Source: Candidatus Adlerbacteria bacterium (GTDB lineage Bacteria > Patescibacteriota > Minisyncoccia > Phycocordibacterales > SBAW01). From it: 27,300 nucleotides of DNA. This document shows, in pieces, positions 6,236 through 13,832 of the stretch. The DNA lies in contig CAIMFR010000018.1 in assembly GCA_903840375.1 (NCBI GenBank), positions 1-27,300 on the forward strand, written 5' to 3'. The notes under the pieces were generated by a model that had not been told where the DNA came from, searched no databases, and was given only the letters and a program-made list of their open reading frames with translations. Within the stretch, counting starts at the first letter, position 1. The number at the start of each line of letters is the position of its first letter. The position numbers and the translations under genes were made by a program.

Positions 6236-6829
6236 GTGGAGCAGACGACTACTATTTTTCTCGGGCCACAGGGTTGCGGAAAGGGGACGCAGATAGCTTT
6301 GCTGCAAGCATTTTTGGCTAAAAATGATCCGGACCGCACCATTGTTTCTTTTTCCGCCGGCACAATGCTGCGCGCCTTTGCGGAGAAGACCGGATACACC
6401 GCTGAACGCATCAAGCCGAAGATCGCTCGCGGTGCACTCCTGCCGACGTTTCTTAGCACGTGTCTTTTTTCAGAATACTTGATCGACCACATGAAGGGGA
6501 ATGAGCATCTCATTGCTGACGGTTTCCCGCGCACTGAAGATCAGACTTACGCGCTCGACTCCGCGATGCAATTTTATAATCGTGTTCAGCCGACCGTACT
6601 CTACGTTTCAATTTCAGATGAAGAAGCATTGAAGCGGCTCACGAAGCGCGGGCGAGGTGACGATACTGAAGATGGGATACGCAAGCGGTTGCAGTGGAAT
6701 CGTGAGCAATCTTTGCCACTTAATGATTGGTTTAAAAATAACTCGATGTACCGATTCATCGAGGTGGATGGCGAGCGTCCGATAGAGGATATTCATAAAG
6801 ACATTCTCAACAAGCTCGGCATTGCATAG
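6236..6829 (+). CDS. adk: Adenylate kinase
   Basis: From GTG 6236 the protein has 197 residues. The P-loop GPQGCGKGT lies at residues 10-18, the AMP-binding LIADGFPRTEDQ follows, and RLTKRGRGDDTEDGIRKRL carries the arginines of the short LID. It interconverts ATP and AMP with two ADP. The LID is the short type without zinc cysteines. An upstream ATG at 6167 is in frame but would add 23 residues before the usual N-terminus and would lie upstream of the predicted transcription start. I therefore prefer 6236. map follows after 3 nt. In many bacteria secY-adk-map are contiguous; here gmk and the 5441 cassette separate them. Confidence 0.93.
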   Translation: MEQTTTIFLGPQGCGKGTQIALLQAFLAKNDPDRTIVSFSAGTMLRAFAEKTGYTAERIKPKIARGALLPTFLSTCLFSEYLIDHMKGNEHLIADGFPRTEDQTYALDSAMQFYNRVQPTVLYVSISDEEALKRLTKRGRGDDTEDGIRKRLQWNREQSLPLNDWFKNNSMYRFIEVDGERPIEDIHKDILNKLGIA

Positions 6830-6832
6830 GAT

Positions 6833-7600
6833 ATGATAGCAAAAACAAAATCTGAAATAGAAAATCTGCGGAAGGCGGGTGAACTGCTTTCTGAAGTATT
6901 GCATGCTGTTGCGGCGATAACGAAGCCGGGCGTATCGACCGCGGAACTTGATATCGCTGCGGAGAAAATGATCCGCGAGCGCGGCTGTGTTCCGGCATTT
7001 CTAAACTACGATCCGGGCGACGCGGCGTATCCGTATCCCGCGGCGTTGTGTGTGTCTATCGACGACGAGGTGGTGCACGGCATTCCATCTGAAAAAAGAA
7101 TTATAAAAAACGGCGACCTTGTGATGCTCGACCTCGGGCTTTCCTACAACGGATATTTTTCCGATATGGCGACTATGGTGTGTGTGGGTGATTGTGATAC
7201 AAAGACTCGTAGGTTGATAGATGCGACGCGCGAGGCGATGTCTGCAGCAGTTACGGCGGCAAAAGTCGGCAGCCATATCGGCGACATCGGTGCTGCTATA
7301 GAAAAAGTTGCAAGAAAATACGGCTATGGAGTTGTCGAGGAACTTGGTGGACACTCGCTCGGCAAAAAACCGCACGAGCAGCCGTTCGTGCCTAATGTCG
7401 GAAGATCCGGAACGGGTGAACGAATTGTCGAAGGGTTAGTGCTGGCACTTGAACCGATCTTCACCGAAGGAAAAAGCGACGTGTATCTCGGAAGAGACCA
7501 ATGGACCTATTACACGGCAGATCACTCCAGAAGCGCAGAGTTCGAGCAAACAATTATTGTCACAGCAAAAGGTCCGGAGATACTGACGCCGTTGCAGTGA
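6833..7600 (+). CDS. map: Methionine aminopeptidase, type I
   Basis: The 255-residue enzyme removes the initiator methionine from new proteins. The dimetal ligands are Asp100, Asp111, His174, Glu207 and Glu238, all in the expected motifs (MLDLGLSYNGYFSD, GGHSLGKKPHEQP, LALEPIFTEG, EFEQTIIVT). His82 in VVHGIP and His181 complete the active site. There is no N-terminal zinc-finger extension, so it is the short type I form. It starts 3 nt after adk. infA and the rpsM group that often follow map are not found downstream. Confidence 0.95.
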   Translation: MIAKTKSEIENLRKAGELLSEVLHAVAAITKPGVSTAELDIAAEKMIRERGCVPAFLNYDPGDAAYPYPAALCVSIDDEVVHGIPSEKRIIKNGDLVMLDLGLSYNGYFSDMATMVCVGDCDTKTRRLIDATREAMSAAVTAAKVGSHIGDIGAAIEKVARKYGYGVVEELGGHSLGKKPHEQPFVPNVGRSGTGERIVEGLVLALEPIFTEGKSDVYLGRDQWTYYTADHSRSAEFEQTIIVTAKGPEILTPLQ

Positions 7601-7606
7601 CTGTTT

Positions 7607-7626
7607 ACTCTGTCGGTAGGCAGAGT
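7607..7626 (+). terminator. Weak hairpin after map
   Basis: ACTCTG (7607-7612) pairs with CAGAGT (7621-7626) around an 8-nt loop, seven bases after the map stop codon. No T-run follows, so termination here would be inefficient or factor-dependent. Confidence 0.3.
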
Positions 7627-7666
7627 GCTGACAATATGGTTTGCATGGTTTGAGATAAGGTCGGAG

Positions 7667-7694
7667 TTGATAAAATATCATAGGGTGCTATAGT
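7667..7694 (+). promoter_or_regulatory. Plus-strand promoter pointing at the toxin gene's 3' end
   Basis: TTGATA (7667-7672) and TATAGT (7689-7694) are 16 bp apart, with TGC before the -10 box (7686-7688). It would start RNA near 7701. The next plus-strand gene begins only at 8195, behind its own promoter. The product would therefore be a small RNA or an antisense transcript to the toxin gene. Confidence 0.4.
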
Positions 7695-7705
7695 GTAGGT
7701 ACATT

Positions 7706-7741
7706 CGGGATTATCCCGCGGCCCCGCCAGCAATGGTGGGG
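7706..7741. terminator. Two tandem hairpins between map and the minus-strand toxin gene
   Basis: CGGGA-TTA-TCCCG (7706-7718) is followed by CCCCGCC (7722-7728) paired with GGTGGGG (7735-7741, one G-U). The pair lies just past the end of the minus-strand gene and could terminate in either direction, although neither side has a long T-run. Alternatively it is the folded body of a short RNA from the promoter at 7667. Confidence 0.4.
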
Positions 7742-7748
7742 AATATTG

Positions 7749-8135
7749 TTATCGGTACAAATTATTGAATCCCTCTTTTACTCGTATCATATCTGCATCA
7801 TCGAGCGTTCCAAGTTTTGACGAAAGTCGGCGATAATCTATCGTGCGTACTTGGTGCAGACAGGCGGCCATATCTTTTTCTTGATGACGGACAGATACAT
7901 ACCACGTCCCGACGCGCGTTTTTGTAGTTGTCGGTATTGTAAAATAAAAACCATGTGCAAGTTTTTTGTAAATTATAACCGGACGGGAAAACAGTTCATT
8001 TTTGCCGTCGATCTCCGAACCGACATTTTCTCCTAAGCTTACCCACCATATATCGCCGACCGATACATGCGGCGGCTGGTGTGCACCACCATGCAAATGT
8101 TCTTTTAAACCGAGCCATTCCATGAATTTTTTCAT
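7749..8135 (-). CDS. PemK/MazF-like toxin (type II toxin-antitoxin family)
   Basis: The 128-residue protein has the MazF-type SH3-like barrel motifs: GDIWWVSLGENVGSEIDGK (27-45), RPVIIYKK (51-58), the FYFTIPTTT strand, and QVRTIDYRRLSSKLG (95-109) before the C-terminal helix. MazF/PemK proteins are usually ribosome-independent mRNA endonucleases held in check by a partner antitoxin. The first 24 residues are an unusual N-terminal extension. No antitoxin gene is visible on either side: map lies on one side and a membrane protein on the other strand. It may be a solitary or domesticated member. Confidence 0.82.
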   Translation of the reverse strand: MKKFMEWLGLKEHLHGGAHQPPHVSVGDIWWVSLGENVGSEIDGKNELFSRPVIIYKKLAHGFYFTIPTTTKTRVGTWYVSVRHQEKDMAACLHQVRTIDYRRLSSKLGTLDDADMIRVKEGFNNLYR

Positions 8136-8179
8136 CGTCCAATCCTATCACAGTCCTTAAAATTATTTTACTCAAACTG

Positions 8180-8188
8180 TGCTATACT
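8180..8188 (+). promoter_or_regulatory. Extended -10 promoter placed for a leaderless mRNA
   Basis: TGC then TATACT (8183-8188) lies six bases before the ATG at 8195, so transcription would start at or next to the A of the start codon. No clear -35 is seen, as expected for an extended -10. Confidence 0.55.
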
Positions 8189-8194
8189 TTTCGC

Positions 8195-8443
8195 ATGTCA
8201 AAGGAAATGGGAATTATAATCTTGGGTTTGTGGATTGCTGTTGTGCCTTATCTCGGCATTCCTAGCTCTTGGCGCACCGCTGTTCTGGTTCTTTCCGGGC
8301 TTGGTGTTGCGGTAATAGGATTCCTCATGCGCGGGGAAACTTTGTCCGGTATCGTACGAACGGGGCGTCTTCCTTTTGTTGAAAATTCCGGTCCTAAATC
8401 TAGAAGTCATGAACGACCAGAAGGATCAGCGCCGATTCAATAG
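8195..8443 (+). CDS. Small membrane protein, function unknown
   Basis: The 82-residue protein has two hydrophobic segments, about residues 5-22 and 28-46, joined by a short polar turn (GIPSSWRTA), and a hydrophilic tail of about 35 residues. No family was recognised. It has no SD, and the predicted transcript starts at its ATG. Its last 35 nt overlap the next gene in another frame, so the two are translated from one mRNA. The partnership with the exported glycoside-hydrolase-like protein is suggestive only. Confidence 0.65.
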   Translation: MSKEMGIIILGLWIAVVPYLGIPSSWRTAVLVLSGLGVAVIGFLMRGETLSGIVRTGRLPFVENSGPKSRSHERPEGSAPIQ

Positions 8444-9731
8444 GCGACATGCAGTGTATTTGCTTGCAGCCGGCGGCGTTGTCGGTGCGGCGGTTTTGGT
8501 GTCCGTGGTGCTTCCTCGGTTGACAGCGGTGTCATATTCGGAAGTGGCGGGTATATCCGCCGCGGTCTCAACGTCCACTAGCGCAAGTTCTTCCGTCGTG
8601 ACAACTGCGGAGGCAAGCAGCACAGCTCATGTTGCAACTCCGGATGTTGTTAAGGGTATTTACATGTCGCAGTGCGTTGTCGGCACACCGTCATTCCGCG
8701 ATTCTCTGGTGAAGTTCATCGACACTTCCGACCTCAATACCGTCATCATCGATGTAAAAGATTACACCGGCAAAATAGCGTTCAGTACGGACGACCTGAT
8801 ACTTCATGACTCGGTGTCCGGCGCATGTGGCGCGGCTGACATGCAAGCGTTTGTTGCGACGCTTCACCAGAAAAATATTTATGTCATCGGACGTATCACT
8901 GTTTTCCAGAGTCCGTATTACACGCGAGTTCACCCGGAGCAAGCGGTACAGGCACGCGGAGGCGGCGTGTGGAAAGATTACAAAGGTCTCTCATATGTCG
9001 ATGTGGGCGCAAAGCCGTATTGGGATTATATCGTTGAGCTCGGTAAGGTCTCTTATGCTATTGGTTTCGATGAATTGAATTTTGATTACATGCGTTTCCC
9101 GTCCGACGGCCCGATGTCGCAGGCGGAATATACGTGGGATGTCGGCAAGACCAAGCCGCAGGCGCTGGAAGAATTTTATAAATATCTCACCGACCAGTTG
9201 CGTCCAACGGGCGCGAAACTTTCCGTTGACCTCTTCGGCATGACAGCGACGAACAATGATGACCTAGGTATCGGACAAGTGCTCGAGCGCGCGCTGCCAT
9301 ACTTCGACTATGTTTCGCCGATGGTGTATCCGTCGCATTATCCGCGCGGATACAACGGCTATAAAGACGTGAACGATCATCCGTACGACATTGTGAATAT
9401 TGCAATGACGCGCGCTGTTGAACGTACGACTGCTGCGACGACCACCGTCGAAGGTTTGACGGAGACGCCGATCATGCAGACGGTGATCGTGCCTGCTCAT
9501 GGTGCTATAGCGACGACCACAGAAGAGAAACCATCAGGTGTTTATACGAAAGCAGTGTATCCTGCATCAAAAATTCGCCCATGGCTGCAGAGCTTCGACT
9601 ATCCGGTGTCGTACACTCCGGCGATGGTGGAGGCACAGATCAAGGCGACCAACGACGCCGGTCTGCAATCATATCTCGTTTGGGATGCTGCCAACAAATA
9701 TACGAGCTTGCGCAGTGTTCTGGCGCAGTAA
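8409..9731 (+). CDS. Putative glycoside hydrolase, DUF4015 family, membrane-anchored
   Basis: From ATG 8409 the protein has 440 residues. A basic start and one hydrophobic helix (about 14-36) act as signal anchor, then a Ser/Thr/Ala-rich linker leads to a TIM-barrel-like domain from about residue 78. Diagnostic pieces are VKGIYMSQCVVGTPSFRD, NTVIIDVKDYTGKIAF, FDELNFDYMRFPSDGP and YFDYVSPMVYPSHY, which match the putative glycosyl hydrolase family DUF4015. The Asp/Glu residues in FDELNFDYMRFP are the likely catalytic acids. It probably acts outside the cell on polysaccharide. A TTG at 8376 in the same frame is a weaker start choice. Confidence 0.85.
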   Translation: MNDQKDQRRFNRRHAVYLLAAGGVVGAAVLVSVVLPRLTAVSYSEVAGISAAVSTSTSASSSVVTTAEASSTAHVATPDVVKGIYMSQCVVGTPSFRDSLVKFIDTSDLNTVIIDVKDYTGKIAFSTDDLILHDSVSGACGAADMQAFVATLHQKNIYVIGRITVFQSPYYTRVHPEQAVQARGGGVWKDYKGLSYVDVGAKPYWDYIVELGKVSYAIGFDELNFDYMRFPSDGPMSQAEYTWDVGKTKPQALEEFYKYLTDQLRPTGAKLSVDLFGMTATNNDDLGIGQVLERALPYFDYVSPMVYPSHYPRGYNGYKDVNDHPYDIVNIAMTRAVERTTAATTTVEGLTETPIMQTVIVPAHGAIATTTEEKPSGVYTKAVYPASKIRPWLQSFDYPVSYTPAMVEAQIKATNDAGLQSYLVWDAANKYTSLRSVLAQ

Positions 9732-9735
9732 CCCT

Positions 9736-9776
9736 TTGCACTGTTAAAATTATGTGGTAGTCTCTTTTTAGACTAC
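9736..9776 (+). promoter_or_regulatory. Promoter with palindrome over the -10 box
   Basis: TTGCAC (9736-9741) and TAGTCT (9758-9763) are 16 bp apart with TGG before the -10. The perfect 7-bp inverted repeat GTAGTCT (9757-9763) and AGACTAC (9770-9776) covers the -10 and start site, so it could be an operator. As RNA only its right half would be transcribed, which favours a DNA-level role. Confidence 0.55.
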
Positions 9777-9800
9777 ATTGAATATGAAGGAGGATGTGCG

Positions 9801-10073
9801 ATGGCGACTCGTCAACAAGCAGCGCTGGTTTGCGCCGAATTACGGCAGAAATATACCGGTCCGGACACGAACGCCGTGTATGTGCGGCGTGTGTACGAAG
9901 ACCATTTAGACGGCAACGGGGATCATGTGTTGGCGCGTGACGCTGAAGGAAAGGTAGTTTGTTATGTATGCGTAAGCGTTAAGTGCCAAGCACACATATC
10001 GCTTACCCTGTTGGAAATAGTCGATGGTGTGCAAGTCTATGTGACCACCAATGTTCCCGACGGCTATTATTGA
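9801..10073 (+). CDS. Small hypothetical protein, first of a tandem pair
   Basis: The 90-residue protein starts MATRQQAALVCAELRQKY and has no membrane segment. The second half is strand-like (KVVCYVCVSVKC, then LLEIVDGVQVYVTT). No family was recognised. A strong SD, AAGGAGG, lies 8 nt before the ATG, unlike most genes nearby. It shares its ribosome-binding region and a C-terminal pattern with the next gene, suggesting an old duplication. The pair has its own promoter (9736) and terminator (10312). Confidence 0.7.
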   Translation: MATRQQAALVCAELRQKYTGPDTNAVYVRRVYEDHLDGNGDHVLARDAEGKVVCYVCVSVKCQAHISLTLLEIVDGVQVYVTTNVPDGYY

Positions 10074-10084
10074 GGAGGTATGCA

Positions 10085-10297
10085 ATGGCTACGATGGCGG
10101 AAGCTGCGAAAGTTCTTCCTGGACTTAGAAAGATCTTAAGCTGCGCAGAATATATGCGCGTGAACGGCAATCGACTGCGCGGATATTATGTTCGTGTCGA
10201 TGTGGCTGTCACAGAAGCGGTCTTCAATGAAGTATGCGATGGAGTTCCTGTATGCGTCGTATTCTCCCCGGAGTGTCCAATGAGTAGGTATAAATGA
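10085..10297 (+). CDS. Small hypothetical protein, second of a tandem pair
   Basis: From ATG 10085 the protein has 70 residues, starting MATMAEAAKVLPGLRKIL. The C-terminal half, GYYVRVDVAVTEAVF then EVCDGVPVCVVFS, lines up with the end of the preceding protein (YVCVSVK..., EIVDGVQVYVTT). The SD GAGGAGG lies 7 nt before the ATG. The frame is open further upstream (to 9983), but that part overlaps the first gene and has no SD, so 10085 is the start. No function is recognised. Confidence 0.7.
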   Translation: MATMAEAAKVLPGLRKILSCAEYMRVNGNRLRGYYVRVDVAVTEAVFNEVCDGVPVCVVFSPECPMSRYK

Positions 10298-10311
10298 TAT
10301 ATTCTTTTCTT

Positions 10312-10339
10312 GCTCGGCGGATATACCGCCGGGCTTTTT
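10312..10339 (+). terminator. Intrinsic terminator of the small-gene pair
   Basis: GCTCGGCGG (10312-10320) pairs with CCGCCGGGC (10326-10334, one G-U) around a 5-nt loop, followed directly by TTTTT. The next promoter begins only four bases later. Confidence 0.85.
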
Positions 10340-10342
10340 CTT

Positions 10343-10351
10343 TGGTATACT
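10343..10351 (+). promoter_or_regulatory. Extended -10 promoter of the ATPase gene
   Basis: TGG then TATACT (10346-10351) lies 11 nt before the ATG at 10363. Transcription from about 10358 would leave about five untranslated bases. The -35 position falls inside the terminator stem, so no -35 box exists. Confidence 0.5.
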
Positions 10352-10362
10352 CTAATTGATAT

Positions 10363-12369
10363 ATGGCACAAGATGATCCGAATGCAATAACCTATTTCGC
10401 TATGACGAACGCGCGCGGCAAGGACACGCCGTTCGGTATCAAACGGAGGGACAGGGCGCGCCACATGTACGTCATCGGCAAGACCGGCATGGGCAAGTCT
10501 ACGATGCTCGAGAACATGGCGATACAGGATATTCGCAATGGCGAAGGAATGGCCTTCATAGACCCGCACGGCTCGACCGCGGATCGCATCATGGAATATA
10601 TTCCGGAGCATCGCATCAAAGACGTGCTCTACTTCGCGCCGTTCGACATGGAGCACCCCGTCGCCTTCAACGTGATGGAAGATGTCGGCTACGACAAACG
10701 CCACCTCGTCGTGTCCGGTCTCCTTTCTGCATTCAAAAAGATTTGGGTCGACGCATGGAGCGCTCGCATGGAATATATTCTTTCCAACGTTCTACTCGCA
10801 CTTCTTGAATATGATGGTGCGACACTGCTCGACGTCAACCGAATGCTGGTCAACAAAGTATTCCGCAAAAAAGTTGTCGACAATGTAAAAGACCCGATGG
10901 TGAAAAGTTTCTGGGTCGACGAGTTTGCAAACTACACCGACCGTTACACGCAAGACGCGACGCCGGCTATTCAAAATAAAGTCGGGCAGTTCACCAGTAA
11001 CCCGCTCATCCGGAACATCGTCGGTCAGCCGAAGTCGTCATTCGACATTCGTAAAATGATGGACGAGAAAAAAATCCTGATCATCAACCTCTCGAAAGGG
11101 CGCGTTGGCGAAGTGAATACAAACCTGCTCGGCAGCATGCTCGTCACGAAGATCTATCTCGCAGCAATGTCGCGCGCCGATGTGCCCGCCGCGGCGCTCG
11201 AAAAATTGCCGCAATTTTATCTGTACGTGGACGAGTTTCAGAACTTCGCTAATGAGTCATTCGCAGACATTCTTTCAGAGGCGCGCAAATACAAACTCAA
11301 CCTCATCATCGCGCACCAGTATGTCGAGCAGATGGTGGAGGAAGTGCGCAATGCGGTGTTCGGCAACGTCGGCACGACGATCGCGTTTCGCGTGGGGCCG
11401 TTCGATGCCGAGGTGCTCGAAACTATTTTCCAACCTAGGTTCATGCAGACCGACTTGATCAACCTCGGCTTCGCGCAGATATATTTGACGCTGATGATAG
11501 ACGGAGTCGGCTCACCGCCATTTTCCGCGACGACCATGCCGCCGTTCGATCCTCCGCCGCAAAAGTTCGTCGACCAGGCAATAGATTCGTCGCGCAAACA
11601 GTTCAGCAAGTCTCGTATCGAAGTCGAGGAGGCGTTGAAGAAATGGCAGGAGGTAGAAGCCCCCGAGCCTATCAAAAAATCAACAGAACCAAAGCGCGAT
11701 TTCAGCGCGCGTCCGCAGGGAAGTTATGCGTCCGCACCAAAACCTGTTTATGTGCCACCAACTCCTCGTCCAGTTATTGCGATTGACGGGCAGAAAGTTC
11801 CTCCTGAAAAGGTTCTCGAGACTCCGAAGCCTGCCAGTATAGCTGGTAGTGTGTCAGATCATCCTCATGAGCAAGCTTCTGCTCGCCCCGCGACCACAGT
11901 TGCTGTGTCTTCGCCGCGACCATTTACCGGACTTGTGCCGCCGATCTTATCGGCAATCTCGTCCGCAAGTCCTGCATCGTCGAGGTCGGCGATGTTACAT
12001 CGTCCACATACGTCGCAACCCGTACCAGGGCGCGCATTTCCCGGTCCTGCGCGCCCACTCTCGTATGCTGCACCGTTTCAACGCGCACAAGCAGCGCCGC
12101 CGCTCGGTGGTGTGAGTAGCCTGCGCGAAGCTCTCGCGATGGTGTCGACGAATAAGTCGGTAGAAAAATCGGATATTGAGGAAAATAACATGCCGTCGAA
12201 ACAGTCTCATCTTGCAAGTTTAAAGGAAACGCTTGGTGTTGTGGTGCAGAAGGGTGTTGATGATTCGGTTCAGTCTTCTAAAAAACCGGCGGAGTTGCCC
12301 GAGGCGGAGTTGCGCAGTATGCTTGCCGTCGATGACGGAATATCGGACACACCACGCACGGACACATAA
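10363..12369 (+). CDS. TraG/VirD4/HerA-like ATPase (type IV secretion/DNA-transfer type)
   Basis: The 668-residue protein has a Walker A motif GKTGMGKS at residues 39-46, the FIDPHGS segment common to TraD/VirB4-type ATPases, and a Walker B YLYVDEFQNF with Asp290/Glu291. AHQYVEQM follows as the sensor-like stretch. This is the hexameric coupling-ATPase fold used to move DNA or proteins, or to drive type IV pili or DNA uptake. No N-terminal membrane segments are seen, so it is unlike classical VirD4. From about residue 420 the protein is a Pro/Ser/Ala-rich, probably disordered tail of some 250 residues. No other conjugation gene is near. Confidence 0.82.
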   Translation: MAQDDPNAITYFAMTNARGKDTPFGIKRRDRARHMYVIGKTGMGKSTMLENMAIQDIRNGEGMAFIDPHGSTADRIMEYIPEHRIKDVLYFAPFDMEHPVAFNVMEDVGYDKRHLVVSGLLSAFKKIWVDAWSARMEYILSNVLLALLEYDGATLLDVNRMLVNKVFRKKVVDNVKDPMVKSFWVDEFANYTDRYTQDATPAIQNKVGQFTSNPLIRNIVGQPKSSFDIRKMMDEKKILIINLSKGRVGEVNTNLLGSMLVTKIYLAAMSRADVPAAALEKLPQFYLYVDEFQNFANESFADILSEARKYKLNLIIAHQYVEQMVEEVRNAVFGNVGTTIAFRVGPFDAEVLETIFQPRFMQTDLINLGFAQIYLTLMIDGVGSPPFSATTMPPFDPPPQKFVDQAIDSSRKQFSKSRIEVEEALKKWQEVEAPEPIKKSTEPKRDFSARPQGSYASAPKPVYVPPTPRPVIAIDGQKVPPEKVLETPKPASIAGSVSDHPHEQASARPATTVAVSSPRPFTGLVPPILSAISSASPASSRSAMLHRPHTSQPVPGRAFPGPARPLSYAAPFQRAQAAPPLGGVSSLREALAMVSTNKSVEKSDIEENNMPSKQSHLASLKETLGVVVQKGVDDSVQSSKKPAELPEAELRSMLAVDDGISDTPRTDT

Positions 12370-13828
12370 TATTTTCTTACTCTCTTTACTTGTGCTTATG
12401 TTCGCTGTGCCGCGTGCGGCGCATGCAGCTATCATCATCAACGAAGTTCAAGTATCTCCGATAGGGAATAGATTTATAGAACTTTATAACACCGACACAT
12501 CGGCGGTCGATCTGACTGGCTGGTATATCCAAAGAAAGACGCAAGGCAGCAGCGACTTCGGATCTTTAGTCTCAAGTACTAATTTTAAAAGCAAGACAAT
12601 AGGAGCGGGAGCGTATTTTTTGATCTCCCACGATCAGTTAGTAAATTCTGACATTGTGCTGGGTAGTCTGACGCTGACAGTATCGAACACCATACAGATC
12701 AAAAATACAGCCGGCGTTGTCGTTGATAAGATCGGATGGGGAGACGTCAGCGACTGTGGCAGTTCCACTTGCGCGCCGAATCCCGGAGATGGTCAAAGTA
12801 TACAAAGGACATCGTCTGGTGCGTGGATAGTCGCCGCGCCGACACCACGAGCGGTGAATCTGAATACTGCAGACCAAGCAGGCGACAGCTCGTCCACTCC
12901 AACCGACACGAATGATACGACAGACACTTCGTCAACTACAGCAATATCGCAAACGACGAGCTCTGTCGTTCCTTCGATCTCCGTTCATATCACAGCGAAC
13001 GTGCCGGTGACATCCGGTGCAGGTTCTCTATTTTCCGGTCAAGCGTTCGGCACACAAGGTTCCGCTATCTCCAATTCTAATGTCCGCTATATTTGGAACT
13101 TTGGCGACGGAACGACGGCAGAAGGGCAGAGCGTGCTGCATACGTTCGCGTACCCCGGAACGTATGCGGTTTCGCTCACAGCAGCATCGGGATTTTCAAA
13201 TGGTTCATCTCGTGTGATGGTTGATGCCGAGCCGGCGCAAGTCTCCCTTGTACTTGAGTCGGATAGTTCTCTTGCCATTTTCAATCGATCAAAAAATGAT
13301 CTCGACATCGGGCTTTGGAGCCTCGCATGCGGCACAAGTGCATTTTCAATACCAAAGGATACGATCGTGCTCGCCGGAAAAGGTGTGCGATTTTCTGCCA
13401 CAGTGACGCGTGTAGTTGCAGACACGAGTGCGCGTTTGTTCTATCCGAATAGTACGGTCGCGGCGACCGCCGAGCCGAGTGCAGACTCGCCGCTTCGCGG
13501 GGAAGTTGTCGACGCGTCGACGCCGCAGAAAACATTTTCATCGAAAACTTCCGCCGCGGCATCCACGGTAATTTCCGGTACGGACGTTTCGGATATGAAT
13601 GTCCAGACGGCCTCGACATTATCAACAAGTTCAGAACAAGTCGCCGCGGTTGCCGACGCATCGGTATCAGGTGGTTTTTCAATCCCACTGTTGAGCTCGA
13701 TCCTCGGACTTGGCGCGCTGCTTATTCTCGGCATATCCACTGTGTGGTACGCGCGCACGACGCCGGCTGAAGTTGTGCAACGAGAAAGGGAAACCGCCTT
13801 ATCTGCGGGCGAGTTTGAGATAGAATAG
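12332..13828 (+). CDS. Secreted lamin-tail/PKD-domain surface protein with C-terminal anchor
   Basis: From ATG 12332 the protein has 498 residues. The signal peptide (LLSLLVLMFAVPRAAHA) ends near residue 32. A lamin-tail domain follows (IIINEVQVSPIGNRFIELYN, DLTGWYIQ), then a Ser/Thr linker, a PKD domain around residues 218-305 (YIWNFGDGTTAEG, HTFAYPGTYAVSLTA), a second lamin-tail-like segment, and one transmembrane helix at about 449-472 with a short charged tail. Such proteins are common on CPR cell surfaces and have no known catalytic role. The start overlaps the ATPase gene by 38 nt, so the two are co-transcribed. The frame is open to 12233 but the signal peptide supports 12332. Confidence 0.85.
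   Translation: MTEYRTHHARTHNIFLLSLLVLMFAVPRAAHAAIIINEVQVSPIGNRFIELYNTDTSAVDLTGWYIQRKTQGSSDFGSLVSSTNFKSKTIGAGAYFLISHDQLVNSDIVLGSLTLTVSNTIQIKNTAGVVVDKIGWGDVSDCGSSTCAPNPGDGQSIQRTSSGAWIVAAPTPRAVNLNTADQAGDSSSTPTDTNDTTDTSSTTAISQTTSSVVPSISVHITANVPVTSGAGSLFSGQAFGTQGSAISNSNVRYIWNFGDGTTAEGQSVLHTFAYPGTYAVSLTAASGFSNGSSRVMVDAEPAQVSLVLESDSSLAIFNRSKNDLDIGLWSLACGTSAFSIPKDTIVLAGKGVRFSATVTRVVADTSARLFYPNSTVAATAEPSADSPLRGEVVDASTPQKTFSSKTSAAASTVISGTDVSDMNVQTASTLSTSSEQVAAVADASVSGGFSIPLLSSILGLGALLILGISTVWYARTTPAEVVQRERETALSAGEFEIE
13821..13826 (+). promoter_or_regulatory. Possible -10 box for the first glycosyltransferase gene
   Basis: TAGAAT lies six bases before the ATG at 13833, inside the end of the preceding gene. 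There is no TGN extension and no good -35, so it is weaker than the similar sites at 8180 and 10343. Read-through from upstream is equally possible. Confidence 0.25.
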
Positions 13829-13832
13829 AAGC

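Noticed and set aside
12233..12331. Upstream extension of the lamin-tail protein
   Set aside because: It would place a Cys/Arg-rich stretch ahead of a clear signal peptide, and it overlaps the ATPase reading frame; ATG 12332 fits better.
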